28,679 bases of DNA, taken from Phycisphaerae bacterium. GTDB lineage: Bacteria > Planctomycetota > Phycisphaerae > UBA1845 > Fen-1342. The stretch is from NCBI GenBank assembly GCA_022842805.1, contig JALHOX010000009.1, positions 1 to 28,679 of the forward strand, read 5' to 3'. A program made the position numbers and the translations under genes. Below the pieces are notes generated by a model. That model was not told the origin of the DNA. It saw nothing but the letters and a program-made list of their open reading frames with translations, and did not search any database. Shown here piece after piece: positions 21,958 through 28,679 of this stretch (positions are counted from its first letter, which is position 1; each line of letters opens with the position of its first letter).

Positions 21958-23160
21958 ATGCGTTCCGCCCCATCGGCTCTGCTGGCCGCCTTGGCGATCG
22001 CGCTGGGCTTATCGGCGACTTCGCTAAGCAACCCGGTCGCGCAAAGCGATGCGACGTCGCTCGCCGACCAGCGCGCCCGGCTGGCTCTCGAGCGCCGCCT
22101 GCGCACCTTCGACATCGCCGGCGGACAGACCCTGGGCCGCTGGCTGCAGCGCGACGCCGCCCGCGATGTCGCCTTCGCCGCATGGATCGCCTCTTTGCCG
22201 CGGGCAGGCGAGGCGCGGCTGGCCGGGACGACCGCGGTTCGGGTCGAGGCGCGCGGCGACGACCTGATCCGGGCTATTCGCGAGATTTACCGTGCCGCGC
22301 CGCGGGCCGATGATCCGCCCCATGGCCCCGCGCTGCGAGCCGATCCATGGGCACGCTGGAGCGAGATCGGACAAACGCAGGATGGCGAACCGCCCTTCGA
22401 CGAATCGCTGGATGTCGTGTCGGCGGCCCGCGCCATCCTGGCCCAAACGCTGATCGAGTCGGCCGGTCGGCTGCGCGTCAGCCCCGCCGAGCGGCTCGGC
22501 CCCTGGCTCGATCGCCGCCCTGGCCTGCGTGAGGCGGTGGTCGATCAACTGCCCGACGCCATCACCGTGAATCTCCACGAGACCGGTGCGACCACCGTCG
22601 CCGATGCCACGCTGGAGTTGCGGGCATTGGTGCCGATCCTCGAAGCTCAAGTCGTCGGAATGCCGCCCGCGACCGCCGCCGGCATCGACTTCGTCGACAT
22701 GTTTTCGCTCAACGCCGAGCGCTCGCTGGTCGCCAAGACCACGCTGGCCGCGCCGATCGAGCCGCGCACGCCCGCGTCGCTCCGCCGGGCGGCTTCGGTT
22801 TCGTGGGCCGGCCGCTCGATGGAGTCGATCGGCCGCTCGTCGATTTCGTCCGCCGACCTCAACGGCCTGCTGCCGGTCTTCAGCGATCGCGACCTGGAGC
22901 GAACCATCGATCAGGCCACCTTCGTCGCCCAACAGACGCTGCGCGACGACCTGCTCGCCTTGCCGCACCCGGCCGGCGGTGCGCTCCGCACCGCGTGCGA
23001 GCGCTCTGCCTCCCTGCGAGCCGAGATCGACGCCATCGTGGAACTTGCATCGCCGATCGGCCCGCCGATCTTCTGCGACGACGGCGCGGTCGAAGTCCGC
23101 CTCACGCTGCCGCTCGAACTGCTGGCGCAATCCGAGAACATCGCGCCTCGAACTCCCTGA
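21958..23160 (+). CDS. Exported protein with three apparent copies of a ~75-aa unit
   Basis: The 400-aa protein has an N-terminal signal peptide (MRSAPSALLAALAIALGLSA). Its body can be read as three related units: about residues 35-110 (LERRLRTFDIAGGQTLGRWL ... VRVEARGDDLIRAIREIY), 150-225 (ILAQTLIESAGRLRVSPAER ... DATLELRALVPILEA) and 320-395 (FVAQQTLRDDLLALPHPAGG ... VEVRLTLPLELLAQ). Each has a long helix, a Gly/Pro turn, a second helix with charged residues, then a beta strand ending in a Leu-rich helix. This is reminiscent of LPP20-type envelope proteins, which is an inference. A linker rich in Ser/Arg separates units two and three. No function is known. It is divergent from the CPBP gene and convergent with the PfpI gene. 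Confidence 0.65.
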   Translation: MRSAPSALLAALAIALGLSATSLSNPVAQSDATSLADQRARLALERRLRTFDIAGGQTLGRWLQRDAARDVAFAAWIASLPRAGEARLAGTTAVRVEARGDDLIRAIREIYRAAPRADDPPHGPALRADPWARWSEIGQTQDGEPPFDESLDVVSAARAILAQTLIESAGRLRVSPAERLGPWLDRRPGLREAVVDQLPDAITVNLHETGATTVADATLELRALVPILEAQVVGMPPATAAGIDFVDMFSLNAERSLVAKTTLAAPIEPRTPASLRRAASVSWAGRSMESIGRSSISSADLNGLLPVFSDRDLERTIDQATFVAQQTLRDDLLALPHPAGGALRTACERSASLRAEIDAIVELASPIGPPIFCDDGAVEVRLTLPLELLAQSENIAPRTP

Positions 23161-23199
23161 TATCTCGTTGACCGATTTGCGCCGAAGCGCCGCGATGAT

Positions 23200-23215
23200 C
23201 CCTCGGCGTCGAGGG
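23200..23215. terminator. Weak bidirectional terminator-like hairpin
   Basis: CCCTCG and CGAGGG form a 6-bp stem around GCGT in the 89-bp gap between two convergent genes (the triplicated exported protein and the PfpI gene). The position suits a shared terminator, but only a short mixed T/C stretch follows on the plus strand. Confidence 0.3.
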
Positions 23216-23249
23216 GCCCGATTCTTCTGTGCGGACGGTGCTAGTGCGG

Positions 23250-23783
23250 CTACGCGCGCGCCCGCGTCAAATGTTCGAGCATCGCCTTCATCATCGCCGG
23301 CAGGTCCGGCGGCCGCCGCGCAGAGACGCAATTCCGATCGATCACGACCGGCGCGTCGCTCCACTCCGCTCCCGCGTTGATCACGTCATCCTTAATCCCC
23401 GGCGTGCTGGTCATCTTTCGCCCGCGACAGATTCCGGCCGAGATCATGATCCACGGCCCGTGACAAATCGTCGCCACGAGCTTGCCCGCCGCGTCGAATT
23501 CTCGCGTCAGCCGCAACACATCCGCATCGCGTCGCAGCTTGTCCGGCATCCAGCCGCCGGGAATGACGACGGCCGCGTAGTCCTCACTGCGCACAGCCCG
23601 CACCTGCGCGTCGCTCACGCACGGATACCCATGCTTGCCCGAGTACTTCGTCCCCGCGGCGTCCAAACCCGCAACGGTGCAGGCGAACCCCGCCTCTTCG
23701 AGCCGCAGCTTCGGATACCAGAGTTCGAGGTCTTCGTAATCGTCCCCGACGAAAATCAATACGCGGCCCGCGCTCGGCTTCAT
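23250..23783 (-). CDS. DJ-1/PfpI-family protein
   Basis: The 177-aa product has the class I glutamine-amidotransferase-like fold of the PfpI/DJ-1 group: VLIFVGDDYEDLEL with the conserved Glu17, AAVVIPGGWMPDKLR, and VATICHGPW with nucleophile Cys107 followed by His108. A Leu-rich C-terminus follows. Members include intracellular proteases and glyoxalase III/deglycase enzymes; the amino acids seen cannot separate these activities. It lies 130 bp downstream of the MoxR gene on the minus strand and may be transcribed from its own promoter in that gap. Length (about 170-190 aa) is standard. Confidence 0.88.
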   Translation of the reverse strand: MKPSAGRVLIFVGDDYEDLELWYPKLRLEEAGFACTVAGLDAAGTKYSGKHGYPCVSDAQVRAVRSEDYAAVVIPGGWMPDKLRRDADVLRLTREFDAAGKLVATICHGPWIMISAGICRGRKMTSTPGIKDDVINAGAEWSDAPVVIDRNCVSARRPPDLPAMMKAMLEHLTRARA

Positions 23784-23822
23784 CTTTCCACCTCAAAGAT
23801 TGCCCCGTCCGTGCGGCGTCGA

Positions 23823-23892
23823 CAGACGGGAACGGCCGGCCGGAGCGTGCTTGCGATCACCACACCTTCGACGCCGGTCGCCTGCCCGTCTG
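23823..23892. repeat. Inverted repeat in the moxR/pfpI gap
   Basis: CAGACGGG (23823-23830) and CCCGTCTG (23885-23892) are perfect 8-bp arms around a 54-bp GC-rich centre that includes GGCCGGCCGG. It occupies most of the 130-bp gap between two minus-strand genes and may be a leader structure of the PfpI-family gene or a MoxR transcript end. No T-tract is present. Confidence 0.3.
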
Positions 23893-23913
23893 CTCAAAGC
23901 CCGACGTGCTGAC

Positions 23914-24912
23914 TTATGGAACAGGCACGTGATCCAGCAAATACTTCACAATGTCGTCGCTGGTCTTTTCTTCCGCCTCGGCCTCGTAGCTCACGATCAC
24001 GCGATGCCGCAGCACGTCCGGCGCGATGTCCTTGACGTCCTGCGGCGTGACATATCCACGCCCGGCCAGAAACGCCGCCGCCCGCGCGCCCAGAGCCAGG
24101 AAAATCGTGGCTCGCGGCGACGCGCCATATTCAATGAGATCGGCGATCTCCAGCTTGAACTCGCGCGGCCGCCGCGTCGCGTGCACGAGGGCCACGATGT
24201 AATCCTTGATCTTGTCATCCATGAAGATGTCGTCGATCAGCCGCCGCGCTTGCAGGATCTGTTCCGGGTGCAGCACGGCGTCGATCTGCAGCGCCCGGCG
24301 GGCGAAGGCCATGCGATCGAGAATGACGCGCTCCTCGTCGCGCGTCGGATAGTCGACCACGACCTTGAGCATGAAGCGATCGACCTGCGCCTCGGGCAGC
24401 GGATAGGTGCCTTCCTGCTCAATCGGGTTCTGCGTCGCGAGCACAAGAAACGGCTGCGGCAGCTCGAAGGTCTGCTCGCCGATGGTCACCTGTCGCTCCT
24501 GCATCGCCTCCAGCAGCGCGCTTTGCACCTTGGCCGGCGCGCGGTTGATCTCGTCCGCCAGCACCAGATTGGCGAAGATCGGCCCGCGCTTCACCGTGAA
24601 CGCGCCGCTGGCCGGCTGATAGATCATCGTGCCCAGAATGTCCGCCGGCAGCAGATCGGGCGTGAACTGAATGCGGCGAAACGTGGTATGAATCGCCCGC
24701 GCCAGGCAGGAGACGGCGGTCGTCTTCGCCAAACCGGGGACGCCCTCGAGCAGAATGTGCCCATCGGCCAGCAGGCCGATCAGCAGCTTTTTCAGCAGTT
24801 TGTCCTGTCCGACGATCACCCGCCGCAGCTCCGTCAGCAACCGCTCAAAATGGGTGTGCTGCTGGCGCACCATTTCGCCGATTTGTTGCACTTCGAGATG
24901 AGAAACGCTCAT
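23914..24912 (-). CDS. MoxR-family AAA+ ATPase
   Basis: The 332-aa ATPase has Walker A G57-V-P-G-L-A-K63-T-T, FTPDLLPADILG, Walker B LVLADEINRAP (about 116-126), a sensor-1 region LATQNPIEQEGTYPLPEAQ with Asn162, DRFMLK (Arg finger region), and the C-terminal helical lid with LIEYGASPRATIFLAL. MoxR ATPases act as chaperones that mature partner proteins, usually with a VWA/DUF58 protein. No such partner gene follows here, because the next gene is a PfpI protein. The antiporter gene ends 18 bp upstream, so moxR is probably in its transcript. AAGGAA lies 10 nt before the start. Confidence 0.92.
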   Translation of the reverse strand: MSVSHLEVQQIGEMVRQQHTHFERLLTELRRVIVGQDKLLKKLLIGLLADGHILLEGVPGLAKTTAVSCLARAIHTTFRRIQFTPDLLPADILGTMIYQPASGAFTVKRGPIFANLVLADEINRAPAKVQSALLEAMQERQVTIGEQTFELPQPFLVLATQNPIEQEGTYPLPEAQVDRFMLKVVVDYPTRDEERVILDRMAFARRALQIDAVLHPEQILQARRLIDDIFMDDKIKDYIVALVHATRRPREFKLEIADLIEYGASPRATIFLALGARAAAFLAGRGYVTPQDVKDIAPDVLRHRVIVSYEAEAEEKTSDDIVKYLLDHVPVP

Positions 24913-24930
24913 TTTGCTCTTGGTTCCTTA

Positions 24931-25956
24931 CTAGGGTGCCGTCGCACCGCCCGCCTGGAAGGCGGAGATTATCAGGAAAACGACGTACGAAGCGAGCAGC
25001 GCCGCCCCTTCGCCGCGGGCGACGGTGTGGCCATGCGTGCGGCTGATCGGCACCAGCGCGATCGCCAGCAGCCCCATGTACACCAGCGGCACCACCATCG
25101 CCCCATTCACCGCCGGCGGCGCGATCAGCCCGGTCAGGCCGAAGATCGCGCCGGCGTTGAACAGGCACGAGCCGATCGCGTTGCCCATCGCCAGGTCCGA
25201 CTGGCCCTTCAGCACTGCCATCACACCCGTAACCATTTCGGGCAACGTCGTGCCGATCGAAACGATCGTGACACCCACCACGGCAGCCGGCACGCCAAGT
25301 CGAATCGCCATCGCACTGGCGCTGTCGCTGGCAAGCGAGCCGCCCCACGAAAGCAGCGCCAGCCCGCCGCCGAAACAGGCGAAGATCATTACCCAACCCA
25401 TCGGCGGCAAGCCCGCCGGCACGGTCGGATCGTCGTCGAGCTTCGACATTGCGCTGGCTTCTTTTTTCTCGCCCTCGGTCATCGACGCCGTCGGATGGAT
25501 CTGCGGAGTCTGCAGGGCGGACATGATGGTCCACACGCTGTAGCCGCCGAAAATTCCCAGCATCAGCCCCATCTCCCAGCGCGCGAAACCGGCGGTCAGA
25601 CCGATGATGGACATGAAGACGAGAATCGCCGCGTTCAGAAGCGTCTCAACGCGAATCAGGCGCACTTCCACGGCCAGCGGGCGAAGCAGCGCACACACGC
25701 CAAGCACCAGCGCCATGTTGCAGATGTTCGCTCCGACCACGTTGCCCAGCGCCAACTCGCCGCGCCCCTTCAGGGCGGAGACCAGATTTAGCGCCAGCTC
25801 CGGCGCGCTCGTGCCCCACGCCACCAGCGTCAGGCCGACGACGAGTTCCGAAACGCTCAGTCGGCGGGCTGTGTCGACCGAGGCGGAGACGAGTAGCCGA
25901 CCGCCCACGAGCAACAGCGCCAGTCCGCCAAGCATTTGACCAATCAATGGAATCAT
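24931..25956 (-). CDS. Calcium/sodium antiporter (CaCA family, YrbG-like)
   Basis: The 341-aa inner-membrane protein has two inverted Na_Ca_ex halves. The first alpha-repeat reads AWGTSAPELALNLVSAL followed by GELALGNVVGANICNM. The second reads SIGTTLPEMVTGVMAVLKG followed by SDLAMGNAIGSCLFNAG. The ion-binding Glu residues of GTSAPE and GTTLPE are present. About ten membrane segments are visible, with a polar Glu/Lys/Asp-rich loop (about 155-185) between halves. It exchanges Ca2+ for Na+ or H+. It follows the propeller membrane protein by 27 bp and precedes moxR by 18 bp, so the three are a likely operon. Confidence 0.92.
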   Translation of the reverse strand: MIPLIGQMLGGLALLLVGGRLLVSASVDTARRLSVSELVVGLTLVAWGTSAPELALNLVSALKGRGELALGNVVGANICNMALVLGVCALLRPLAVEVRLIRVETLLNAAILVFMSIIGLTAGFARWEMGLMLGIFGGYSVWTIMSALQTPQIHPTASMTEGEKKEASAMSKLDDDPTVPAGLPPMGWVMIFACFGGGLALLSWGGSLASDSASAMAIRLGVPAAVVGVTIVSIGTTLPEMVTGVMAVLKGQSDLAMGNAIGSCLFNAGAIFGLTGLIAPPAVNGAMVVPLVYMGLLAIALVPISRTHGHTVARGEGAALLASYVVFLIISAFQAGGATAP

Positions 25957-25983
25957 GATTGTCCAAGGGTATTACGTGACTGA

Positions 25984-27750
25984 TCAGTTTTCACGATTCT
26001 TCCGCAAATCAAAGCACGCCACCTCATCCCCATTCCGCACCAACAGCCGCCCCGCGGCGATGACCGGATGGTTCCAGGTCTTCCCGCGAATCGCGTCGGA
26101 TTTCGCGACTTCGCGATACTCCGCGGGCGACGCATCGACCAGCGCGACCTCACCCGCCTCTGAAACCACCAGCAGATAAGGCGGCGCGAGCAGCACCTGC
26201 CCATAGCCATAGCGCCCGCCCTTCCACGCCCGCTTGCCGTCTTTCAGGCTCACGCACGCGAGGATGCCCTCGTCCAGTCCATAGGCGTGCCCTTCGTGAA
26301 TCACGAAGTCGTTGAACTTGGGCTTGAGCTTGTCGCTGGCCCAGCGCTGCCCGACCGTCCATGTCTCGCCCGACTTCTTCACTTCCAACAACCGCAGCCC
26401 GCGCCCATAGCCCATGCCGATCAGCACTTCGCTATCGCCCAGCACCATCGGCTGGGCCACCTTCGGCATGCCCTCTTTCCATTCATGGGACCAAAGTTCG
26501 TTGCCGCTGGCGGGGTCGTATGAAGCCAGGCCCGCACCGTCGAATATCAGCACCTGCCGCACGCCCGCCAGCGTCGCCAGTTGCGGCGAGCTGTACGAAT
26601 CGGCCCCGCCGAAGGCCCGCCAGCGAAGCTTGCCGTCGCCGATATCGAATGCAGCCAGCCGGAGATTGTTGATCCCCTCGAGTGCCACAAAAACGAGCCC
26701 GTCGTGCACCAGCGGCGAGCCGGCGAATCCCCATTGCGGCGTCTCATCCTCGCCGGCGGCGTGCTCGACGCGCCAGACCCTCCGGCCCGTGGCGGCGTCA
26801 ACACAGGTCAGAATCCCGCTCGGCCCCATGACGTAGAGCCGCCCATCGGCAAAGGTCGGTGTCGCCCGCGGGCCAAGGCCGCCGGCCATTTCGTTGAATC
26901 GGTTCTGGTCGGCATAGACCCAGCGCTCCTTGCCGCTCTCGAAGTCGTAGGCGACGACGCACTCAAACTCGCCGCGCTGCTCCTGCGTGAAGATCAGCGG
27001 CTCGACCACCGCGAACGAGGACCAGCCCGCGCCGATCGGCTGTTTCCAGAGTTGCCGCAGCGGAAACGCGTTCTTAAGCGCGGCGGAGTCATAGCTGCCC
27101 GCCAGAGCGACACCATCGCGATTGGGCCCGCGAAAGCCGGGCCAGAGCACTTCGCCGAGCGTGGGGGCCGATTCGGGCGAGAGCAGGCGCGCCACCTCTT
27201 CGCCCGCGGCGACCGTGATCCCGCCGACGGGCTGCCAGCGGGGCGCAAGCGTGATCCGTCCGAATCCCTGCTGCCCGCCGCCGCGCACCGCCAGCCACGG
27301 CAACATCGCGCCGATCAGCGTCAGCGCCAGGGCATTTCGCCGCGCGCCAAGCCGCCAGCCGCCGGTCAGCCGCCAACACCATAGCCCGAGCAACATCGCC
27401 GCCGGCACGCCCCAAAGCAGCGCCATCGGTCGCGCGTTTTCCTCCCCGGCAAAGTGGATCAATACGCACATCGCCGCCAGAATCGCGAGGAGCCGAAACA
27501 GAGCGACCCAGCGCACGCCCGAATAGCCGAAGGCCCAGCCGGCGATCGCCAACCCCACCAGCGGCGGCAGCGCAATGGTCGAAAAGAGCCACGTCAGCAC
27601 GTCGACGCCATTGGACGTGAGCACCCCCCAAGCCGCCGCTCCGAGAGTGCCGACGAGCAATATGGCTCCGAGCCCGCGCGGCTCCGCATTCGCGCGAGGC
27701 GGCTCGAGGTCCGGCACTGCAGTTGCGGGGGAGTCCGACGAAGCCTGCAT
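25984..27750 (-). CDS. Membrane protein with C-terminal PQQ-like beta-propeller
   Basis: The product is about 588 aa. An N-terminal part with four to five hydrophobic segments (about residues 26-155) is followed by the planctomycete phrase WPGFRGPNRDG (about 203-213) and an eight-bladed PQQ/BamB-like propeller. Blades read as YDFESGKERWVY, VDAATGRRVWRV, FDIGDGKLRWRA, YDPASGNELWSH and VSLKDGKRAWKG, with Trp at the W-docking positions. A propeller of this type usually binds partner proteins rather than PQQ itself. The start at 27750 is preferred because GGAG precedes it with 6-nt spacing; an ATG at 27825 would add 25 residues. It heads a minus-strand run with the antiporter and MoxR. Confidence 0.82.
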   Translation of the reverse strand: MQASSDSPATAVPDLEPPRANAEPRGLGAILLVGTLGAAAWGVLTSNGVDVLTWLFSTIALPPLVGLAIAGWAFGYSGVRWVALFRLLAILAAMCVLIHFAGEENARPMALLWGVPAAMLLGLWCWRLTGGWRLGARRNALALTLIGAMLPWLAVRGGGQQGFGRITLAPRWQPVGGITVAAGEEVARLLSPESAPTLGEVLWPGFRGPNRDGVALAGSYDSAALKNAFPLRQLWKQPIGAGWSSFAVVEPLIFTQEQRGEFECVVAYDFESGKERWVYADQNRFNEMAGGLGPRATPTFADGRLYVMGPSGILTCVDAATGRRVWRVEHAAGEDETPQWGFAGSPLVHDGLVFVALEGINNLRLAAFDIGDGKLRWRAFGGADSYSSPQLATLAGVRQVLIFDGAGLASYDPASGNELWSHEWKEGMPKVAQPMVLGDSEVLIGMGYGRGLRLLEVKKSGETWTVGQRWASDKLKPKFNDFVIHEGHAYGLDEGILACVSLKDGKRAWKGGRYGYGQVLLAPPYLLVVSEAGEVALVDASPAEYREVAKSDAIRGKTWNHPVIAAGRLLVRNGDEVACFDLRKNREN

Positions 27751-27830
27751 GATCATCTCCGAAAGGGCCGCGATCTCACCGCGAGGGGCGCGGCTGGGAG
27801 TGACGAGTGTAGGCCGTTTGGCCATCGATC

Positions 27831-27868
27831 AGAGGATTTGAACCCGCGGCCTTGGGAGCGCAGCGGTT
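27831..27868 (-). other. tRNA-like 3' fragment (T-loop consensus)
   Basis: On the minus strand, GGTTAA-like and CGCTGCGCTCCCAAGGCCG segments run into GCGGGTTCAAATCCTC. This contains the tRNA T-loop core GGTTCAAATCC (27844-27834). The T-stem pairs imperfectly, the D-arm is incomplete and there is no matching acceptor stem or CCA, so no functional tRNA is present. It lies in the 148-bp divergent gap before hutU and may be a decayed tRNA end or a chance match. Confidence 0.3.
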
Positions 27869-27898
27869 AATATCGTGGCAATAGTCCCGGAGATTCCC

Positions 27899-28679
27899 AT
27901 GCACTCGACCATCGCGCCGCAACACGCCGCCAACGCCGCCGCCGGCCCGCGCCCCCTTCGCGCCCCGCGCGGCAATCAGCTTTCCTGCAAGGGCTGGCTG
28001 CAGGAGGCCGCCCTGCGCATGCTCATGAATAACCTCGACCCCGAAGTCGCCGAACGGCCCGAAGACCTGGTCGTCTACGGCGGCATCGGCAAGGCGGCCC
28101 GCAGTTGGCCCGATTTCGACCGCATCGTCGCGGCCCTGCGGCGGCTCGAAAACGATGAAACGCTGCTCGTCCAGAGCGGCCGCGCGGTGGGCATCCTGAA
28201 GACCCACGCCGACGCCCCGCGCGTGCTGATCTCCAACAGCATGCTGGTGCCCAAGTGGGCCACATGGGACGAGTTCCGCCGGCTCGAAGCGCTCGGCCTG
28301 ATCATGTATGGCCAGATGACCGCGGGCTCGTGGATCTACATCGGCACGCAGGGCATTCTGCAAGGGACCTACGAGACGTTCGCCGCTTGCGGGCGAAAGC
28401 ATTTTGCGACGGGCGCGACGAAGGGGAAGGCGGATGCGGCCGCGCCGCTCGCCGGCCGTCTGGTCGTCAGCGGCGGCCTCGGCGGCATGGGCGGCGCCCA
28501 GCCGCTCGCCGCCACGATGAACGGTGCCGCGTTTCTCGGCATCGACGTCGATCGCTCGCGGATCGAGAAGCGCGTCGCGACGCGCTATGTCGATCGCATG
28601 ACCGAAAATCTCGACGAAGCGCTAGCGTGGCTCAACGCGGCCAAGCGCGATCGCACGCCGCTGTCGGTCGGGCTCGTCG
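27899..28679 (+). CDS. hutU: Urocanate hydratase, N-terminal part (runs off the right edge)
   Basis: The frame starts at an ATG with GGAG at 6-nt spacing and stays open through the window end (260 codons; the full enzyme is about 550 aa). Conserved urocanase blocks are present: GWLQEAALRMLMNNLDPEVA, VVYGGIGKAARSW, DETLLVQSGRAVGI, MYGQMTAGSWIYIGTQGIL (followed by QGTYET) and GGLGGMGGAQPLA, the last forming the NAD-binding region. The enzyme converts urocanate to imidazolone propionate in histidine breakdown, using tightly bound NAD+ as an electrophile. The usual SNSNL segment reads SNSML here. It is divergent from the propeller gene; no other hut gene is visible in the window. Confidence 0.95.
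   Translation, partial: MHSTIAPQHAANAAAGPRPLRAPRGNQLSCKGWLQEAALRMLMNNLDPEVAERPEDLVVYGGIGKAARSWPDFDRIVAALRRLENDETLLVQSGRAVGILKTHADAPRVLISNSMLVPKWATWDEFRRLEALGLIMYGQMTAGSWIYIGTQGILQGTYETFAACGRKHFATGATKGKADAAAPLAGRLVVSGGLGGMGGAQPLAATMNGAAFLGIDVDRSRIEKRVATRYVDRMTENLDEALAWLNAAKRDRTPLSVGLV

Noticed and set aside
27776..28402. Minus-strand open frame of 208 codons at the right edge
   Set aside because: It is antisense to hutU, whose conserved urocanase blocks are clear on the plus strand.
1..28679. CRISPR array, IS element, prophage or rRNA
   Set aside because: No regularly spaced direct repeats, transposase, integrase, phage structural gene or rRNA-like sequence was seen on reading either strand.

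Overview
The window is high-GC bacterial DNA from a chromosome, most likely a planctomycete of the Phycisphaerae type, probably uncultured. Two exported proteins end in paired 'D-x-N-x-D-x-x-V-x-V-x-D-I-G-x-F-V' repeats (dockerin/EF-hand-like). One of them carries the 'GIPDECQ' phrase and another protein carries 'WPGFRGPNRDG'; both phrases are common in planctomycete secretomes. Taxonomy is inferred from these features only. No phage, insertion sequence, CRISPR array or rRNA was found.

Layout. (a) 1-2.2 kb: small stress/envelope-type genes: the edge of an unknown gene, a glycine-zipper protein, two divergently placed MpsC/DUF2294-family proteins, and between them a 40-aa exported peptide. A promoter plus strong intrinsic terminator there suggests a ~170-nt minus-strand RNA or attenuated leader. 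(b) 2.36 kb: a perfect 16-bp parS site (TGTTTCACGTGAAACA) in a convergent intergenic gap. This suggests the locus lies in the origin-proximal segregation region. (c) 2.5-4.9 kb: an archaeal/AgrE-type ornithine cyclodeaminase (TIGR00300, LOR/SDH domain) 4 bp downstream of an M42 aminopeptidase. (d) 5.1-8.0 kb: a minus-strand run of XRE/S24-like regulator, aroA (EPSP synthase) and a receiver-like protein lacking the phospho-Asp. (e) 8.3-9.5 kb: a secreted SGNH-like protein with a dockerin-like tail. (f) 9.5-15.2 kb: a minus-strand run of M16 protease, FAH-family hydrolase, PBP2 (mrdA) and rodA, with mrdA/rodA overlapping by one base; this is a cell-wall elongation pair.

(g) 15.4-16.6 kb: an unusual fusion of a degenerate adenylate-kinase-like P-loop domain with a nucleoside 2-deoxyribosyltransferase-like domain. 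(h) 16.60-16.66 kb: a long REP-like palindrome. (i) 16.7-19.3 kb: a large exported FG-GAP/VCBS propeller protein with a dockerin-like tail. (j) 19.5-21.9 kb: YhcH/YiaL family protein, a thioredoxin-fold protein without CxxC, and a CPBP/CAAX-type membrane protease coupled to it through a GTGA overlap. (k) 22.0-23.2 kb: a divergent exported protein that appears to contain three copies of one ~75-aa unit. (l) 23.2-27.8 kb: PQQ-type propeller membrane protein, Ca/Na antiporter, MoxR ATPase and a PfpI/DJ-1 protein, all on the minus strand. (m) 27.9 kb to the end: the 5' part of hutU (urocanate hydratase).

Most of the window is housekeeping and secretome material. The observations most worth following are the perfect parS site, the kinase/deoxyribosyltransferase-like fusion, the putative terminated RNA ahead of the 40-aa peptide, and the triplicated exported protein.
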